Below, piece by piece: positions 11,367 through 23,340 of a stretch of 64,000 nt of DNA. Source of the DNA: Macrocybe gigantea. Taxonomy: Eukaryota; Basidiomycota; Agaricomycetes; Agaricales; Callistosporiaceae. Numbering within the stretch: the stretch's first letter is position 1; each line of letters begins with the position of its first letter. Both the position numbers and the translations under genes were made by a program. The stretch spans positions 186,001-250,000 of the forward strand of contig SJRY01000136.1 in assembly GCA_011319805.1 (NCBI GenBank), in the 5' to 3' direction. The notes under the pieces are model-generated. The model did not search any database. It had not been told where the DNA came from and worked only from the letters and a program-made list of their open reading frames with translations.

Positions 11367-14300
11367 ATGGCGCGATTTCGAGCATACACTAGCGACAGCA
11401 GCGAGGAAGATTCGGAACAGGAGCTCGAGAAACAAGTTATCCTACATTCTGAGGACGAAGATGAGCAGGGGGAAGAGGATGCTTCAAGTTCAACATCGGA
11501 CCAGGAAGAACCCGAACCCAGCAGCCCCAGCTCTCCAGAAATAGAAGATGAAGAGCTGCCGCATATCGCAGAGAGGAGGTGGAAACGGCCAAGTAGGAAC
11601 GCCCTGGTGGAGGATGAAAATGGCGATATTCTCTACGCTCATGAAGTAGACGAAGGGAGGTCGTCACTACGCGTCTCGTCTCCGTCGACCTCTTCCCCCG
11701 TTGAAACTGGTGTCGATCCCACTATAATACCATGGGCTCAACAGGTCGGGATTGATGCTCAGAAAATGCACGTCATGCAGACATCTCTTTTTCGTATGCC
11801 TGAAGAGGCTGCCGCGCTCAAAGCGCTCAACCAGAAACCCCTCGCTCGGCCTAATTTGCGGCTCCCGCTTCAGTCCGTGAACCGAAAGCATAGCCGCGAT
11901 TCCGATGGCGATGGTTTTCGGCATGGTGCGAAAGAAGTGAGTATCAATCCGCTTGTTCGTTCTCGACGGTCTATGTCCTCGGCTGTCAGGAAATTAACAA
12001 CTGTTTTCAGCGCCCGTCTTTTGCGCATGATATCGAGCTTCCAATGTACCGTCCATCAAGAAAATATACGCGTGTAGAAGTTGTGGAGTCATCAGTGAGC
12101 GGAAATGAAGGCGCAATGGTGGATGCCGGCTTAGCACTAGGTCGCTCATTCCGCGTCGGGTGGGGACCAGGGGGCGCACTGGTCCATCTGGGTTCTCTGT
12201 GTGGACCATCTTCAACTCCGTACGGTTTTTTTTAATCTTATTTACTCGTTCATTCCTAGGTCTCAACTAATTCTTAGCAAAGAGAATGCAATTTCGTCTA
12301 TCGTTAACAAAACCGTGATCCCGATATTTCCGAACGACGCCGATGCCTCGACCCTATCAGGTAAACTCCTCCAACACCACCTTACGAACACACCGATCTC
12401 CCCAGACGCGGATGGCGTACCCTTTGCATCTCCCTTACCCTCACTCAACTTCTCCTCCTTCGCCTCACTTTTTCCAGAGGCTGAAAAGTCTTACGAGGCT
12501 TCCATTTTCCGATTGGGGCAGGCGCTCTTCGACAATATCGATCTTCGTCTTGACAGCTCTGCAACATTCGACATACGGAGTCGAATAATTGCACTACGCA
12601 GGAAAGCGGCTTTGTCGGCCTGGCTCGAAGACGCGGTCTCTCCTTCTATGGAAGCCGATCTGCGCTCTAATCCATCTGCTAGTCCAATTGCAATGACATT
12701 CACCTTGCTGACCGGGAACAAGGTAGAGCGAGCCTGCCAAGCAGCCTTGGACGGGGGTTCACTAAACTTGCTACCCTGATCTCACAAGCTGGTGGGGACG
12801 CGGAATACCGGGCAGATCTCCAAGACCAACTGGAGATATGGAAGGATCAGAGAATCGACGTTCATATTGAAGAGGACGTAAGAAAAGTGTATGCATTGCT
12901 TGCAGGCATTGTGGACACCGTGATAGAGGGATCGCGAGGCGGTGGTCTGGAGAAATGTTCTGATGTGGATGTAACGAAGGACTTGGACTGGAAAAGAACA
13001 TTCGGTTTGTTCTTGTGGTTCTCCGAACCCGCGGATGCAACAGTTGCCGACATCTTTCATGCCTATACCCAAAGCGCGGAGCAAAAATCTCAGCGACAAG
13101 TCGCTAAACCACTACCCTGGTACCTTGAACAATCCCCATCACCAGCCTCGTCCTCAAAGTGGAAACTTCCCTCCCCCATGCCTGCTACAGATGGCCTTTA
13201 CTCCTTAATCAGGCTACATGCAGATCCTGCCTGCTCACTATCGCAGATGCTCACTCCCCTTTCATTCAGCTCTTCTCCGGTCGACTATTCGTTACCCTGG
13301 CACCTCTATATTATCCTTTCGCGATGCATGCGTCTGCGCGATTTTGCTGATCGTGGAGATCCCGGCGAGCGTAGCCAAGCAGGTGAAGGCGACGATGAGG
13401 AGCAGGTGGAGGGGCATAGCCCGAGCGCCGATTTGTTGGCTAGTAGCTATGCCCTGCAGCTCGAAAGTCTAGGGATGATCCAGGAAGCATTGTTCGTCTT
13501 ATTGCACGTTGAGGGCTCCACAGGGTATGTAGTTCCTGAATTATCTTGTTTTCTTCTTTTACAAAAGACGCTGACGTCCTTTTGTAGGAGAGAGAGAGCA
13601 ATCAAAGAACTCCTCGCCAGATCAGCGCCCCTTCTGGACGAATGGATGGTCAGGGGTATTGTTGGCAGCTTGAAAATCCCGATGGAGTGGGTCAACGAGG
13701 CGAAGGTGCAAACAAGTTCATGAACTTCTGTGTCTCGTCTTTAACGAACTCTCAATTTTAGGCTTTCTATGCTCTGCACAACGGAGAATTCTTTGAAGCT
13801 TATCAGCTCTTTCTGGCCGCTGGATCTTATAACGCTGCACATGATATCGCGGTTTGGGAATTAGCTCCAGATGCTATCATTTGCCGAGACTTGGAACTCC
13901 TAAAGTCCCTGTTCCACAAATTTTTGGGCCATCCTGTGGACCGATGGACATTCGCGGCAAGGTATGCCGGGTTTCTCACGCACCGGTTTTGTTCTGACCT
14001 GGAAAATTCACCTACCCCTCCTAGGCATTCCTCGACTATGTACATATCATTACGCGGCTGACAGATCTCGAGGAGGCTCAGGCCGAAGATGAAGTCCCGG
14101 ATGCAGCACAAGAGTCGGAGATCGACGAACTGGCGCGGAGCGTTCCGAGGCTGATTGCTATTCTTCCTGATGCGTTAAGCAGTTCATCAGACTTGCGACA
14201 TAGAGCCGCTGTGTCGGAAATGACTGGCAGGTTAGTGTCGCAGATAGACAGGGTCAGGCCGTTGTTACTGGTAAGCTTTTCCGTGCCGTTCTGTTTGCGA

Positions 14301-14417
14301 AGCCACTCATAGTGACTTGAACAGTCCCAGGTTCAACCTACCCTATTAGATGAGACGATCAAACTATCGCATATTCATTCCATGGTTCACAGCAGGTTCT
14401 TGAAAAGTATTGCTTAG
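11367..14417 (+). CDS. NUP145C: Nucleoporin Nup96/Nup145C, stand-alone (two apparent 1-nt frame breaks)
   Basis: Scaffold subunit of the Y (Nup84) complex of the nuclear pore. Exons: 11367-11936, 12011-12219, 12260-13524, 13588-13705, 13762-13961, 14025-14270, 14325-14417, about 900 residues. The N-terminus is acidic and serine-rich (MARFRAYTSDSSEEDSEQ). Then come GRSFRVGWGPGGALVHLG, the Nup96 alpha-solenoid with KLATLISQAGGDAEYRADL and VRKVYALLAGIVD, and HPVDRWTFAA followed by FLDYVHIITRL. The family pattern is continuous, but one extra base is needed at 12753-12757 (five Gs) and one at the 13961/14025 splice junction. No Nup98 FG-repeat or autoproteolytic domain precedes it: the upstream gene is GH16. 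The start sits in a good context (gccATGg). Confidence 0.88.
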
Positions 14418-15717
14418 TGATGTTGTATCTTTGATGTTTATTAAGATATGGTGGATATATTATATATGGACACTGCAATGTTAATCGTGGGCTATTCCGA
14501 AGCGCCATCCTTCTACGCGTTACTCCAGATCTCAATGCCCTCTGGCCATATCGTCGAATCTGAATTTAAGGTTTAATGGAAGTTCTCATCCAAACCTCCA
14601 TGTGCAGCATTGCAAGTACCTGTTACAGATATAGAGTTAGATCCACTTTTCTGTAGGGCTTGACATTTACAGAACACAGAAGTGGAAAATGCAAATTTTT
14701 TTTCTTGACCGTCCCGTTTGCCCATTGCCCAAATGCAACGCAACTCGCCGAGAGAGGCAGTAATCGCGGGCCCTGAGTGGTTGACGCATCAATGCATCAA
14801 TTCCCACCCGATGAGGCGCTACGCCTGCTTACGCACGACGATGGCCTTCTTTCCTGTTCTAGCCCGTTTTGTTTTGTCTGTTTCTCTCATAATTTCCCTC
14901 TAATCTTCTCTGACATATTCCGGGTTGACGTTTTTGGTTACTGGACAGAAAAAAATTTTGTTCTATGCTTAACCCGTCTGGAACTGCATAGGCGCTCACT
15001 GGGACCCAAGTGGGGCACCCGTCAAGGAAGCGGACCCGCCAAAGCATTTCCCTACCCATCGCCTTCCATCGCTAATCAATGGGTTCAGGGATATGCTGCA
15101 TGCAGCACAGATGATGACCCCCAGGATTGTGCGCCTTACCCATCTGTATCATCATCACATTTTGATGAAGAGTTTGTTGTCTCCAGTTCCGCGGCTGTGA
15201 TCTGCCCCTCTGTGTAAGTCTATTCAATTGCATGTGCCTTTTTGCCCAATTTTACCTCGTCTGTCAGCAACTCGTGGATCATTGTTACAATGTTTGGCCC
15301 TCTGCCCTCGACAAGACCACATCCCGACCCTAAATACCCATCTCGTCCCTCTTTCCTGTGATTAATGCAGTACCACACCGGCCAATATTCCCCCGAGGGA
15401 TTTTATGCCATTTCTCGACTTCTGTTTGGTCGATCTATCGCAAATGGACATTTTCTGCTGCATGGCGGTGCACCGACACGAGGATACTTGGTTTTGATGA
15501 CGTCTTTCACATCCCGTTCCGAACTTTGCGCTGGATCCTCCGTCCTTTCATGGCGCGTCCGACAACGTTCTATATAGACTTTCCTCCATTCCTATTTTCG
15601 CGTATCCTTATGGCTGTACCGCGCAATTCCCTTAACGAACGGATACGACAGTGACAATGCTGTATTATAAAAGAGCTGGGATGCTGGTTCCCCAAGTCCC
15701 CCACTTCAGAAGCCATT
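14418..15717. other. Intergenic; possible unrecognised exons
   Basis: Two open stretches on + (about 14777-15215, and 15368-15575 after an acceptor-like tgcag) could belong to a small lineage-specific gene. The intron joining them would be about 150 nt, longer than usual here, and no motif is recognisable, so I do not call a gene. Confidence 0.3.
15666..15672 (+). promoter_or_regulatory. TATA box of the DUF6699-like gene
   Basis: TATAAAA 46-52 bases before ATG 15718. It supports that start over the in-frame alternatives further upstream. Confidence 0.55.
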
Positions 15718-16239
15718 ATGTCGCAGGTCGATCTACATCCAATCCTGCGTTATTCGCATCACAACGTTGCTCCTGGGCATTGTTGCTCCGTCATCTGGGA
15801 CCTGCGCAATCCACCAGCATCTTCTGTACGACCCGTCGGGGCACCCGACATCGTCCTCACCTCACACGAGCTCTCGCAGCCCGCGACGACGCCCACGATG
15901 ACGATGCTGCACGTCACCTGCGGGTACTTTCCAGAGGACTGGCCCATCACCGCACAAAACAACGACGGCGTCACGATCGGCGATGTTCTGCAGGCCATCT
16001 TCGACTGCCTGCAGCAGCCAATCACCTGGCAGGAGTGGGACCGCATGCGTAAAAAGCATCAGGACCGCATCAATCGGGTCTTTGACTCGCGTTGGCGGAC
16101 GTCGGAGGACCCGCCTACAGCGCGCGAGCGGGGCATATTGAGGATCGACTGTTTGATCCACCACAGTTGGTTTGGTGGCCTCAGTGTCTCCCTAGAGACG
16201 GAGGAAAGCTGTATCTTGTCCCTCCGATACCCAAGGTGA
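15718..16239 (+). CDS. DUF6699-like basidiomycete protein
   Basis: Single-exon protein of 173 residues, function unknown. Layout matches the DUF6699 pattern of mushroom genomes: a short N-terminal SVIWDLRNPP strand, LHVTCGYFPEDWPI, then VTIGDVLQAIFDCLQQPIT with W-E-W following, a basic R/K-rich stretch, and GILRIDCLIHHSWFGGLSV at the end. No signal peptide or membrane segment. It converges with membrane protein A (stop to stop 335 bases). The family assignment is from the motif pattern only. Confidence 0.75.
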   Translation: MSQVDLHPILRYSHHNVAPGHCCSVIWDLRNPPASSVRPVGAPDIVLTSHELSQPATTPTMTMLHVTCGYFPEDWPITAQNNDGVTIGDVLQAIFDCLQQPITWQEWDRMRKKHQDRINRVFDSRWRTSEDPPTARERGILRIDCLIHHSWFGGLSVSLETEESCILSLRYPR

Positions 16240-16574
16240 CCATTTTGGGGATTGCCCGAAGGGCGCCTACCACGATTTTTCGCCTTCGCCAGCGTTGGAC
16301 CTTTCCACCTCTCACGAGAACTAGAGAAATGTCTGGCTTTTTCCCTACTCGTCTGATTTCCGAGACTCGTAGACATCAGTATACCCCACCTCCACACACG
16401 CTCATACCCACACATCACTCAGCTCTAACATGTATCACGCATATGATCATCCATTGTCATTGAATAGCTAATACACTTGGCATGATACAAGTACGAAATA
16501 CACGGCAATGCCGTACATACATCGCCCCCCGGACAGATGCGAAAAGAAACGAAGACATAACTTAATTCCTAGAT
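16240..16574. other. Convergent 3' spacer
   Basis: Space between the stops of the DUF6699-like gene and membrane protein A. No coding signal; it holds both 3' UTRs. Confidence 0.5.
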
Positions 16575-17656
16575 TCACCCCTTCTCCCAATTCCACGCAG
16601 TGTCATATAAGCCAATGGTATAATGGACCCGGTCGTCCATGTTCTCCGATGCACCTGGCAATCGACTGTCGCCATGAGGGATATATCGACGATGGGGAAA
16701 TGAGGGCATCGCAATCGCAACAGCCACCTGCAGCCTAGCCCTTGACGCATCAGGAGCATCATCAGCGGCGGATGCGTGATCAAGGACGTTCTTGACGGCG
16801 GTGTCCGACTCGGAGTATTGCCCAGTATCGATTGCCGAAGGTGGGACTCGACGAGTCCGACTACGGGGCCACCAGGCGTGATGGCGAAACAATTCAAAGA
16901 GCAAGGGCGAGGTGGAGAGCGAGGCCGTGGCCGTGGCCGGGGCCGGGGTCAAGGGCGTATTGCCAGGGCTTGGCTGATCCAGGGGCTGTTGTTGGTTGTC
17001 AGTGTCTGAGGCGCCCTGGGCGCCAAACGAGGCGCTGGACCTGCGACGTCTTCTCGCATCACCGTCGCAGTGATTGGCTTTTTATCCAAACAAAGTGATT
17101 AAGCACCTCGATGCCATGGATGTAATTGATTCAGCTTTTTTGAACATACCATGATGTCCTTCCAGCATTCTGGGTTCCCAAGCTTCTCACAAGATGAATT
17201 TGGCCTTTGTTTTTCCGTCTTCACAGCATTCCAGGCATCGTACGACTCATCATGACCCGTCCTGACCGTCCATAGATCATGCAGCTTTGGTGGGTCGCCT
17301 ACGACCTCCCTGCTCCGCCTCCCATGGTGATGCTGATGCGGCCCGCCGGGGTGAAAACGCCCTCCGCCGTGGTCGCGGAACGCAACATCGGGGACGATCC
17401 CGCGCGCGATCTGTATCCTCCGCCAGCCGAACACAGCGATCATCGAAAGCGTAAACAGGCCAATCGCGAGGAACGCGAGGATGAGCGGAGGCGAGGAGCC
17501 CGGCGAGAAGAGCTTGTCCGTGGTGTCGTTGCTGTTACTGCTGCCATCGTTGCCGTTGTTGGTGTGCGTGTGCGTCGGAGTTGGCACGAACGAAGAAGAG
17601 GTGCTCGTTGATAGGATGGTGCTTAGGGAGCTCGATGCGGCGGTTTCAGTAGCCAT
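16575..17656 (-). CDS. Single-pass membrane protein A (WKxIM family, paralogue of 38366-39099)
   Basis: Function unknown, 305 residues. Exon 1 is 17656-17150 and exon 2 16985-16575; the 164-nt intron is long for this genome. The N-terminus is Ser/Thr-rich, followed by one transmembrane helix near residues 57-78 (LILAFLAIGLFTLSMIAVFGW), a basic stop-transfer, a His-rich stretch, PPKLHDLW, and ECWKDIM exactly at the splice donor, continuing PLDQPSPG. The C-terminal part carries LQVAVAIAMPS. The same order (TM, basic stretch, WKSIM at a splice donor, PL, then VQVSVVIAMPS) occurs in the gene at 38366-39099. An alternative acceptor giving PITAT after WKDIM is possible but leads to a stop unless a second intron is assumed. 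Confidence 0.75.
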
Positions 17657-18072
17657 GAAGGGCAGGGCTCATGGCCGTTCGGAGGTGAGTGAGTGATGCG
17701 GGGAAGGGACCGACGTATTTCTGATCAGCACTGAGAGCGTGCAAGCTCGCTAAAGAAAATCGGGAACATGTTCAAGTTATTTTTGGTGTGAGAGCCCAAG
17801 CGTCGAGCCGCCGAGCAACCTAAGCCTCTTAAAGAGCTCTTTGTCTCGTTTGCTGACGAGAATCTAAACCCGAAAAACAAAAGTGCTGATGCTATTGATA
17901 TAGATGTACTAGGCAAGCAAAGTAGAGAAAAAGAAAAGTATGTGTGGGCGTATGTGGGTGTAAGAACAGCCGATCCAAAGTTAGAACGAGTTGACAGAAG
18001 ATCATAAACTACATAAAACACACGCATGCCGAAGTTCTTCCACATAGCTTCTGAAGAAAATTTCCATAGAGC
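17657..18072. other. Intergenic spacer
   Basis: Upstream region of membrane protein A and 3' region of the P450 gene. No coding signal seen. Confidence 0.5.
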
Positions 18073-20072
18073 TCAGACATCGCGACGTCTAATGCCAACC
18101 CTACACCCAAGGGGCTTTCTGAGGAATCCCTCTCGAGTCTCAAGCTGAAATTGTTTGAGGAGTATGGGCGTCAGAAAATGATCATATATCAAAGAAGCAC
18201 GCACCCTCTGATTGGGGTTTTCAAGCACAAACTCGTATCTGCGGAGCAACGACGCAAGAATGATCTGCAACTCCAAGAATGCGAGATTGCGGCCGACGCA
18301 TGCCCTGTGAAGAGAAAGCACGCAACCACGTAAGCATTATGTTGGCGACGTCACAGTGGATAGACGTTGCAGACGTACCTAGGACCGGCGGAGAAGGGGT
18401 TGAAGGTCTTTTGCATCATGTTGAAGTCACGCTCGAACCAGCGCTCCGGGCGATAGACCTCGACGTCTTCACCCCAGACTTCAGCGTTGCGGTGGATGCT
18501 GAAGCTGGGGACGCTGAGCACAGTGCCCTCGGGGAAGTACTGGTCGAGCACGGTCAGGCCACCCTTGGGCACGACGCGGGGGAGGCCGAGCGCAGAGGTG
18601 GAGTGGATGCGCAGGCCCTCGTTGATGCAGGCGTCAAGATAGGGCAGGCGCTTGATCTGCGCCGAGGTGGCGATCATCTCATCCTCGGTGCCGAGCTGCT
18701 CGTCCAGCTCCTTGTGCAACTTGGCTTGTACGTGCGGGTTGCGAGCCAGGTGATAGATGATGGCACATGTCGAGCTGGAAAAATTAAACAAAAACGGAAA
18801 CCGCGCGGTCAAACATGGATTGCGTGAGCATACACACGGCATAAAAAAAAGACAGTGGTACGACATACTTGGAGGTGGTGTCTGAACCGGCGATGAGAAG
18901 CGTCAAAGCCTCGGCAGTGAGTTCCTCCCTAGACATAGGTTTGCCGTCGCCGTCGCGTGCCGCTTCGAGCTTGCTCAGCAGGTCGACACGGTCCGTGGGA
19001 TGGGCCATTCGCCTCGCGACGGCGGCGATGGCAATGCCGGCAAGATTCCGGACGTCCTCACCGCCGCGTCTGTACCACGGGATGAACGTCTTGACGATGG
19101 GGCGCCACCAGCCCGGGAGCACTCCCATCGACATCGAGAACTCGCCGCGACCGTTGAGGATCTTGACGGCGGGGATCTCGATGATGTCGGCCGCTTGGGC
19201 CTCCTTGCCGTACGACTTCATGACGGACTCTTGGTTTTTGGCGACGAGGGCCATGTCCCGCGCAGCCTCGATCATGCCAAACGGCGCCCCAAACGCGAGG
19301 TCGCCAATGATGTCAAAAGCCAGATAGTTGGCCCCTGTGCACCTGGTTCAGCATAGTGATCGTGTGAGCGACATCAAAGAAGGAGCCCACAAGGGAGACA
19401 GTCCAGCCACAGCCATCCGTCCTTGCCATGCCATCCCTCGCCTTCGCGGCCCGACCCACCCTTGACGGCGGCGTCACAGAGACGGTCCCACTGTTTAATT
19501 AAGAGGCTAATATAATGCCTGGTGTGGGGTTCGAACTCCATGACGCTCTTTTGGGAGAATATATGCGCAACAATTTTGCGTTTGCGGGCGTGCTCGTCGC
19601 GGTCGCGGGTGTTGAAGACGCCACGACGGATGGAGACGAAGGCGTCATAAAATTCGGATTTGAGTGCGCCATTGCCGTGCGCGTAGATAGTCTGCAGGGC
19701 GTCAGGGTCGGCGATGGAGAGGTGGTTGGGCGCTAGGCGGACAAAGGGGCCTGAATCGAGTTCAGTAGACGCCCAACGCGGGGTAACGTGCTATATAGTC
19801 GACGTACCGTATCTCTCATGAAGGTCATGGATGGTTTCGGAGCGGTGGCCGTTCTTGGAGACCCAACCGAGCCATACATCGGAAAATTTGGCCCAGAAAG
19901 GGCCGGGGTACTTGCGCATGCGGTGTGAGTCGTAGAGATAGGGGAGGACATGAGCGGCGACGAGGACGGCGGGGGCTGCGAGGGCGAGGGTCTGCAGGTC
20001 GAGTTGGACCTTTTCGAGCTGGGGAACGTAGTCGTGAACGGCGCGAGCGATGGTGTCGAGGGGGGAAGCCAT
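18073..20072 (-). CDS. Cytochrome P450, CYP53-like (benzoate 4-monooxygenase type)
   Basis: Haem monooxygenase, probably ER-anchored, expected to para-hydroxylate benzoate or a related aromatic acid using a P450 reductase. Exons: 20072-19808, 19750-19391, 19334-18869, 18774-18379, 18304-18205, 18144-18073, 552 residues, all phases consistent. An N-terminal membrane anchor is followed by the proline-rich hinge RKYPGPFWAKF. CYP53-like features are GNGALKSEFYDAFVSI, FNTRDRDEHARKRKIV, NYLAFDIIGDLAFGAPFGMI, the I-helix AGSDTTS, ExxR in EGLRIHS, RPERWF, the haem loop FNPFSAGPRACVGRNLA and the tail REGFLRKPLGCRVGIRRRD. ATG 20072 has a good context. The CYP53 assignment rests on overall similarity remembered from fungal benzoate hydroxylases; the P450 call itself is certain. 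Confidence 0.9.
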
Positions 20073-21170
20073 GGCTGGGTGAGATGCCAAGGGCTAGCAG
20101 CGAGCTTAAGTATCGCAGCTTGAGGGGTGGGCGTAATGAAGGCACCCTATGGGGTAACAATATCCAGTTCGTGAGATCCGTCTCGCCGTCCCAATCAAGC
20201 TCCGTCTTTCAAGTCCCCCCACCCCGCAGGTCTCATTTCTCAGTTTCATTGATGTAACCGTGTGAGCGCGGCGAAGAAAACCGGCCAATGCACGCGCTAG
20301 CTGAGAGGGGGGTAAACGAAGGCAGGATGTGCAGTCGAGCGAAGATCAAGGGCTGGCGGGTACGACGGGACCGGGTTCGAGCATCAGATACGGTGTAGAT
20401 CGTGGCACGCAACGTAACCTGGTGAATGGTCGGCTGACTCGCGTCGTTCGTGAGGCTCGGACCACATGCAGCCATGAGAACCCTCCCACGACCGGCTTCA
20501 ATACACGGCCAGCAATGCTCACTCCTCGGGCCCTCTGCACTTTGCCGTCCTTCTTTAGTACCTGCAGGGAAACTTGAGAAGAGAAGAGAAGCTGAATTGC
20601 GTTATCCGTGCATTCAGCTCTGAGATCCATCTTTGCACGCCAAGCATTCGGCGTCTTTAGACAACCACCACAACGTTCGCCCGAGCGCAAGGCACCGATG
20701 ACACAGAAAAAAAAAAGAGAAACAGTCTCTGCGCTTAACGACCAGTTCGCGTGGCATGTCTTCTGACGTTCTGCAGTATGCTTATCACTTAACACCATGC
20801 GTAGCGAATCTACGACGGGACCTGATGTGTTCCTACAGGCATCCGGTGGTCACTGTCATGCCCGCCGATCAGGTCATGTCCGTTCGCGATGTTGTATCCT
20901 GCATTGAAGCCATCGTACTGGACCAGCAGACACGCCTGGCCAGCGACACGCATATCAGATATCCAGTATGTGTTATAATTAGATTCATGCCCTGTGTCAC
21001 CTGAGTCCGCCGCTAAGCACAATGTCTTTATCCTATAGACATCGCACGGCAGACCTAGTCCGTGATTGGGATAAACATAGCACACCCACCACAGTCAAAA
21101 TTGGAACCCGCTGAATGCCTTGCGGCGAACGCTCCCCACGACCAGTCTTTCCACTGAAACTTCCTTCCTG
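20073..21170. other. Divergent intergenic region between the P450 and MAG-like genes
   Basis: Both promoters of a head-to-head pair should lie here. The open frames on both strands show no protein motif. A purine run (aaaaaaaaaagagaaa, about 20706) is the only low-complexity feature. Confidence 0.45.
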
Positions 21171-23340
21171 ATGACCCCTCCCGGCAAACTCGTCCTTGGC
21201 CTGTTCAGCCTGTCGCTTTCTGCACATGCCCAGACCTACAGCGCGACCTATCTCCCGTCCAACGCCCCAGACCATTCCGAAGAGGGCCAATCTGGCACCA
21301 ATCGCTGTGGAACAGAGTTCAATCAGTCCTCGAACTGCCAGAATGCGTACGGTGAGAATAGTTGCATATGCTCTTTTGCGCCCGTTATCAGGGATTGGTG
21401 TCTAACTCGGTCTTCTTTCTTCCGCCTGTGCTCTGCCTTCAGTGAATTCCATAAACGATTGGTGCGTCTGGGCACCCCCAAAGCCTGGCGCGGATTCTGT
21501 GATCGGCAACACTGAGGTGACGCTCCAAGAAAAGGCCTTTGGGTGTATGTCAGCAAACTTAACAGCCTTCCATCCCGATCAACAGCGCATTGAAGTTGCA
21601 TGGTGCACCAAAGTAAGTTGCGCTTCTTCTGCAGGTTCATAGTTAATCACAGAGCGCAATGTGCTCTGCAAAATCTAGAGCGGTACAGGCGCCCGATTAA
21701 TTCCCGACGGTGCTATTACCGGCGCCCACTTTGTCCAAACGCCAGATTTTGTCCAAGTCACCGGTAAGCGGGATCTCACGGGGGAGTCTGGTTCCAGCTC
21801 CTCTCTATCCACGTCCTCATTCAACAAATGAAACGCATGTGCAAACCACCTCCATATCCGAACAGGTGTTGGGAATCTGACGTTTATCAACGTCCCTGCT
21901 GGAGATGCTGGTGTAAGTTTGACCCGGCCTCTGTTTTTCTCTCATGCGCCAACGCTGACCACCGCGGACATAAAGGGAGAGGTAAAGCTGTCCTTCTCAT
22001 TTTCTCGTACCAAACCTACGGGAGAGGCTTTTCGGTCTTTGGTTTCATCGCAAAAAAAGAATTTTACGAGAAGAAGATAATTTAGCCTTTCAAACCATTG
22101 AAAGAAGTCTCGCGGCGAGCCCGGCCGGCCCCAATCCTGTCTTTCTTGCAGTGTCGCCGACGTGTTCTGATCTTCACTCTTTGACAGCTCGATCCCCATG
22201 GGCAAGATGGCCTAGGCGAGCTCAATTTCAGTTCCAATACATTCAATTGATTTGATAATACATTTTGCTCCCTTCCGACACGTCGCACAGGTAATCCTAT
22301 TGGCGGCCTTGTCTTCTCCACTGCGTTCGGGCAGCTACAGGAAATCTTTGAATGGACGGTGCGTCTTCTTCGCGTTCTTCTGCTTGCCGGAGTTCTTTTC
22401 AGGCAAAGGCAAAAAATAATACACCACATATGATCCTTCTCACACTCGCAAACGGTGTTCCCGTAGCCCGTATACTGAAGCGTCTTTAATTTCTTTTTTT
22501 CTGCTCTATACATAGAATTTTATCTCCGACACAGAATTTTGCATCCGCGCATGCAAACGTGGACCTATGGCACCCACCTGGTGTCAGGTAACGTCGTTCA
22601 CCTGGTCGTTGTGTTTTTTTTTTTTAATGTTGAGATACACGCCTTTTCGCCGCTTTTGCGATAATCAATGACATGAAGCATATCTACGATGAAATGGGCT
22701 GCGCTTGGAACATGCCTGCGAACTATGATCCTGGAACGTTCGAAAGCTGCAAAGGCGACAGCGGGGAGGTGAGCAATGGTTATGTTATCTTATTCTCCAC
22801 CCCGACGCGTGCGCGTCGATCCGCTTCCGACATCTTCTTTCCTGTGATAACGGATCCGTCATCATGTGCGTATAAACCGCTTATTTGTCTTTTCGCCCTT
22901 TTTAGCCGATGGGTATCTACGGCGCTTCGACGTTCCACCAAGGCGAACCGGTGACACCTGCGGCGCATCCCGCGCCATCATCGTCTCTCTGCACGACCGT
23001 CACCTCGATAGCGAACGGCGTCGTCGCCACTGGGACGAGCACCTCTGCGTCCTCGATTACATCTGTGGGTACCACCAATTCCACCGTCACCCCGGCTCCG
23101 TCATCGTCCTCTTCGTCTGCGACGATCGGGGTCTCATCATCCTCGTCTGCTTTGATTTCGGCACAGGGCGCCACAAGCGGCCGGCCTCTCGCGCCTGCGT
23201 CTTCTGGCGCGAGTCCAGCGGCCACGAACGCTGCTCGATCTCACGTGACCTCATTCGATCACCTTGATCGGGGTGTACTGCTGCTCGCGCTGATCGGGGT
23301 GAATTGGATGATCGGCTTCGTCGGATCGCCGGTCCTCTAA
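21171..23340 (+). CDS. Secreted 'macrofage activating glycoprotein' family protein, Ser/Thr-rich tail
   Basis: Extracellular or wall-bound glycoprotein of unknown function, widespread in Agaricomycetes. Ten exons: 21171-21351, 21443-21612, 21679-21763, 21866-21912, 21976-21981, 22188-22215, 22291-22358, 22516-22587, 22679-22768, 22906-23340; 393 residues. A signal peptide (about residues 1-20) is followed by YLPSNAPDHSEEGQSGTN, NDWCVWAPPKPG, GARLIPDGAITGAHFVQTPD, GDAGGELDPHGQDGLGNPI, FCIRACKRGP, WCQHIYDEMGCAWNMP and FESCKGDSG. Cysteines are paired in number. A long Ser/Thr-rich region and a hydrophobic end (LLLALIGVNWMIGFVGSPVL) suggest a GPI anchor. Exon 5 is only 6 nt (Gly-Glu), and intron 6 (22216-22290) is GC-AG; both are needed to keep the conserved GDAGGELDPHG...GNPIGG run. 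Confidence 0.85.

Noticed and set aside
16900..16960. Gly/Arg repeat (ggccgtggccgtggccgg) as a possible RGG protein
   Set aside because: It is the reverse strand of the low-complexity Ala/Pro/Thr stretch in membrane protein A.
19515..19736. tRNA-like B-box (ggttcgaactcc) near 19524
   Set aside because: It lies inside the P450 exon and codes the conserved EFEPH region; no cloverleaf is present.
18869..20257. Plus-strand open frames opposite the P450
   Set aside because: Antisense shadows of GC-rich P450 exons; no start context, motif or splicing.
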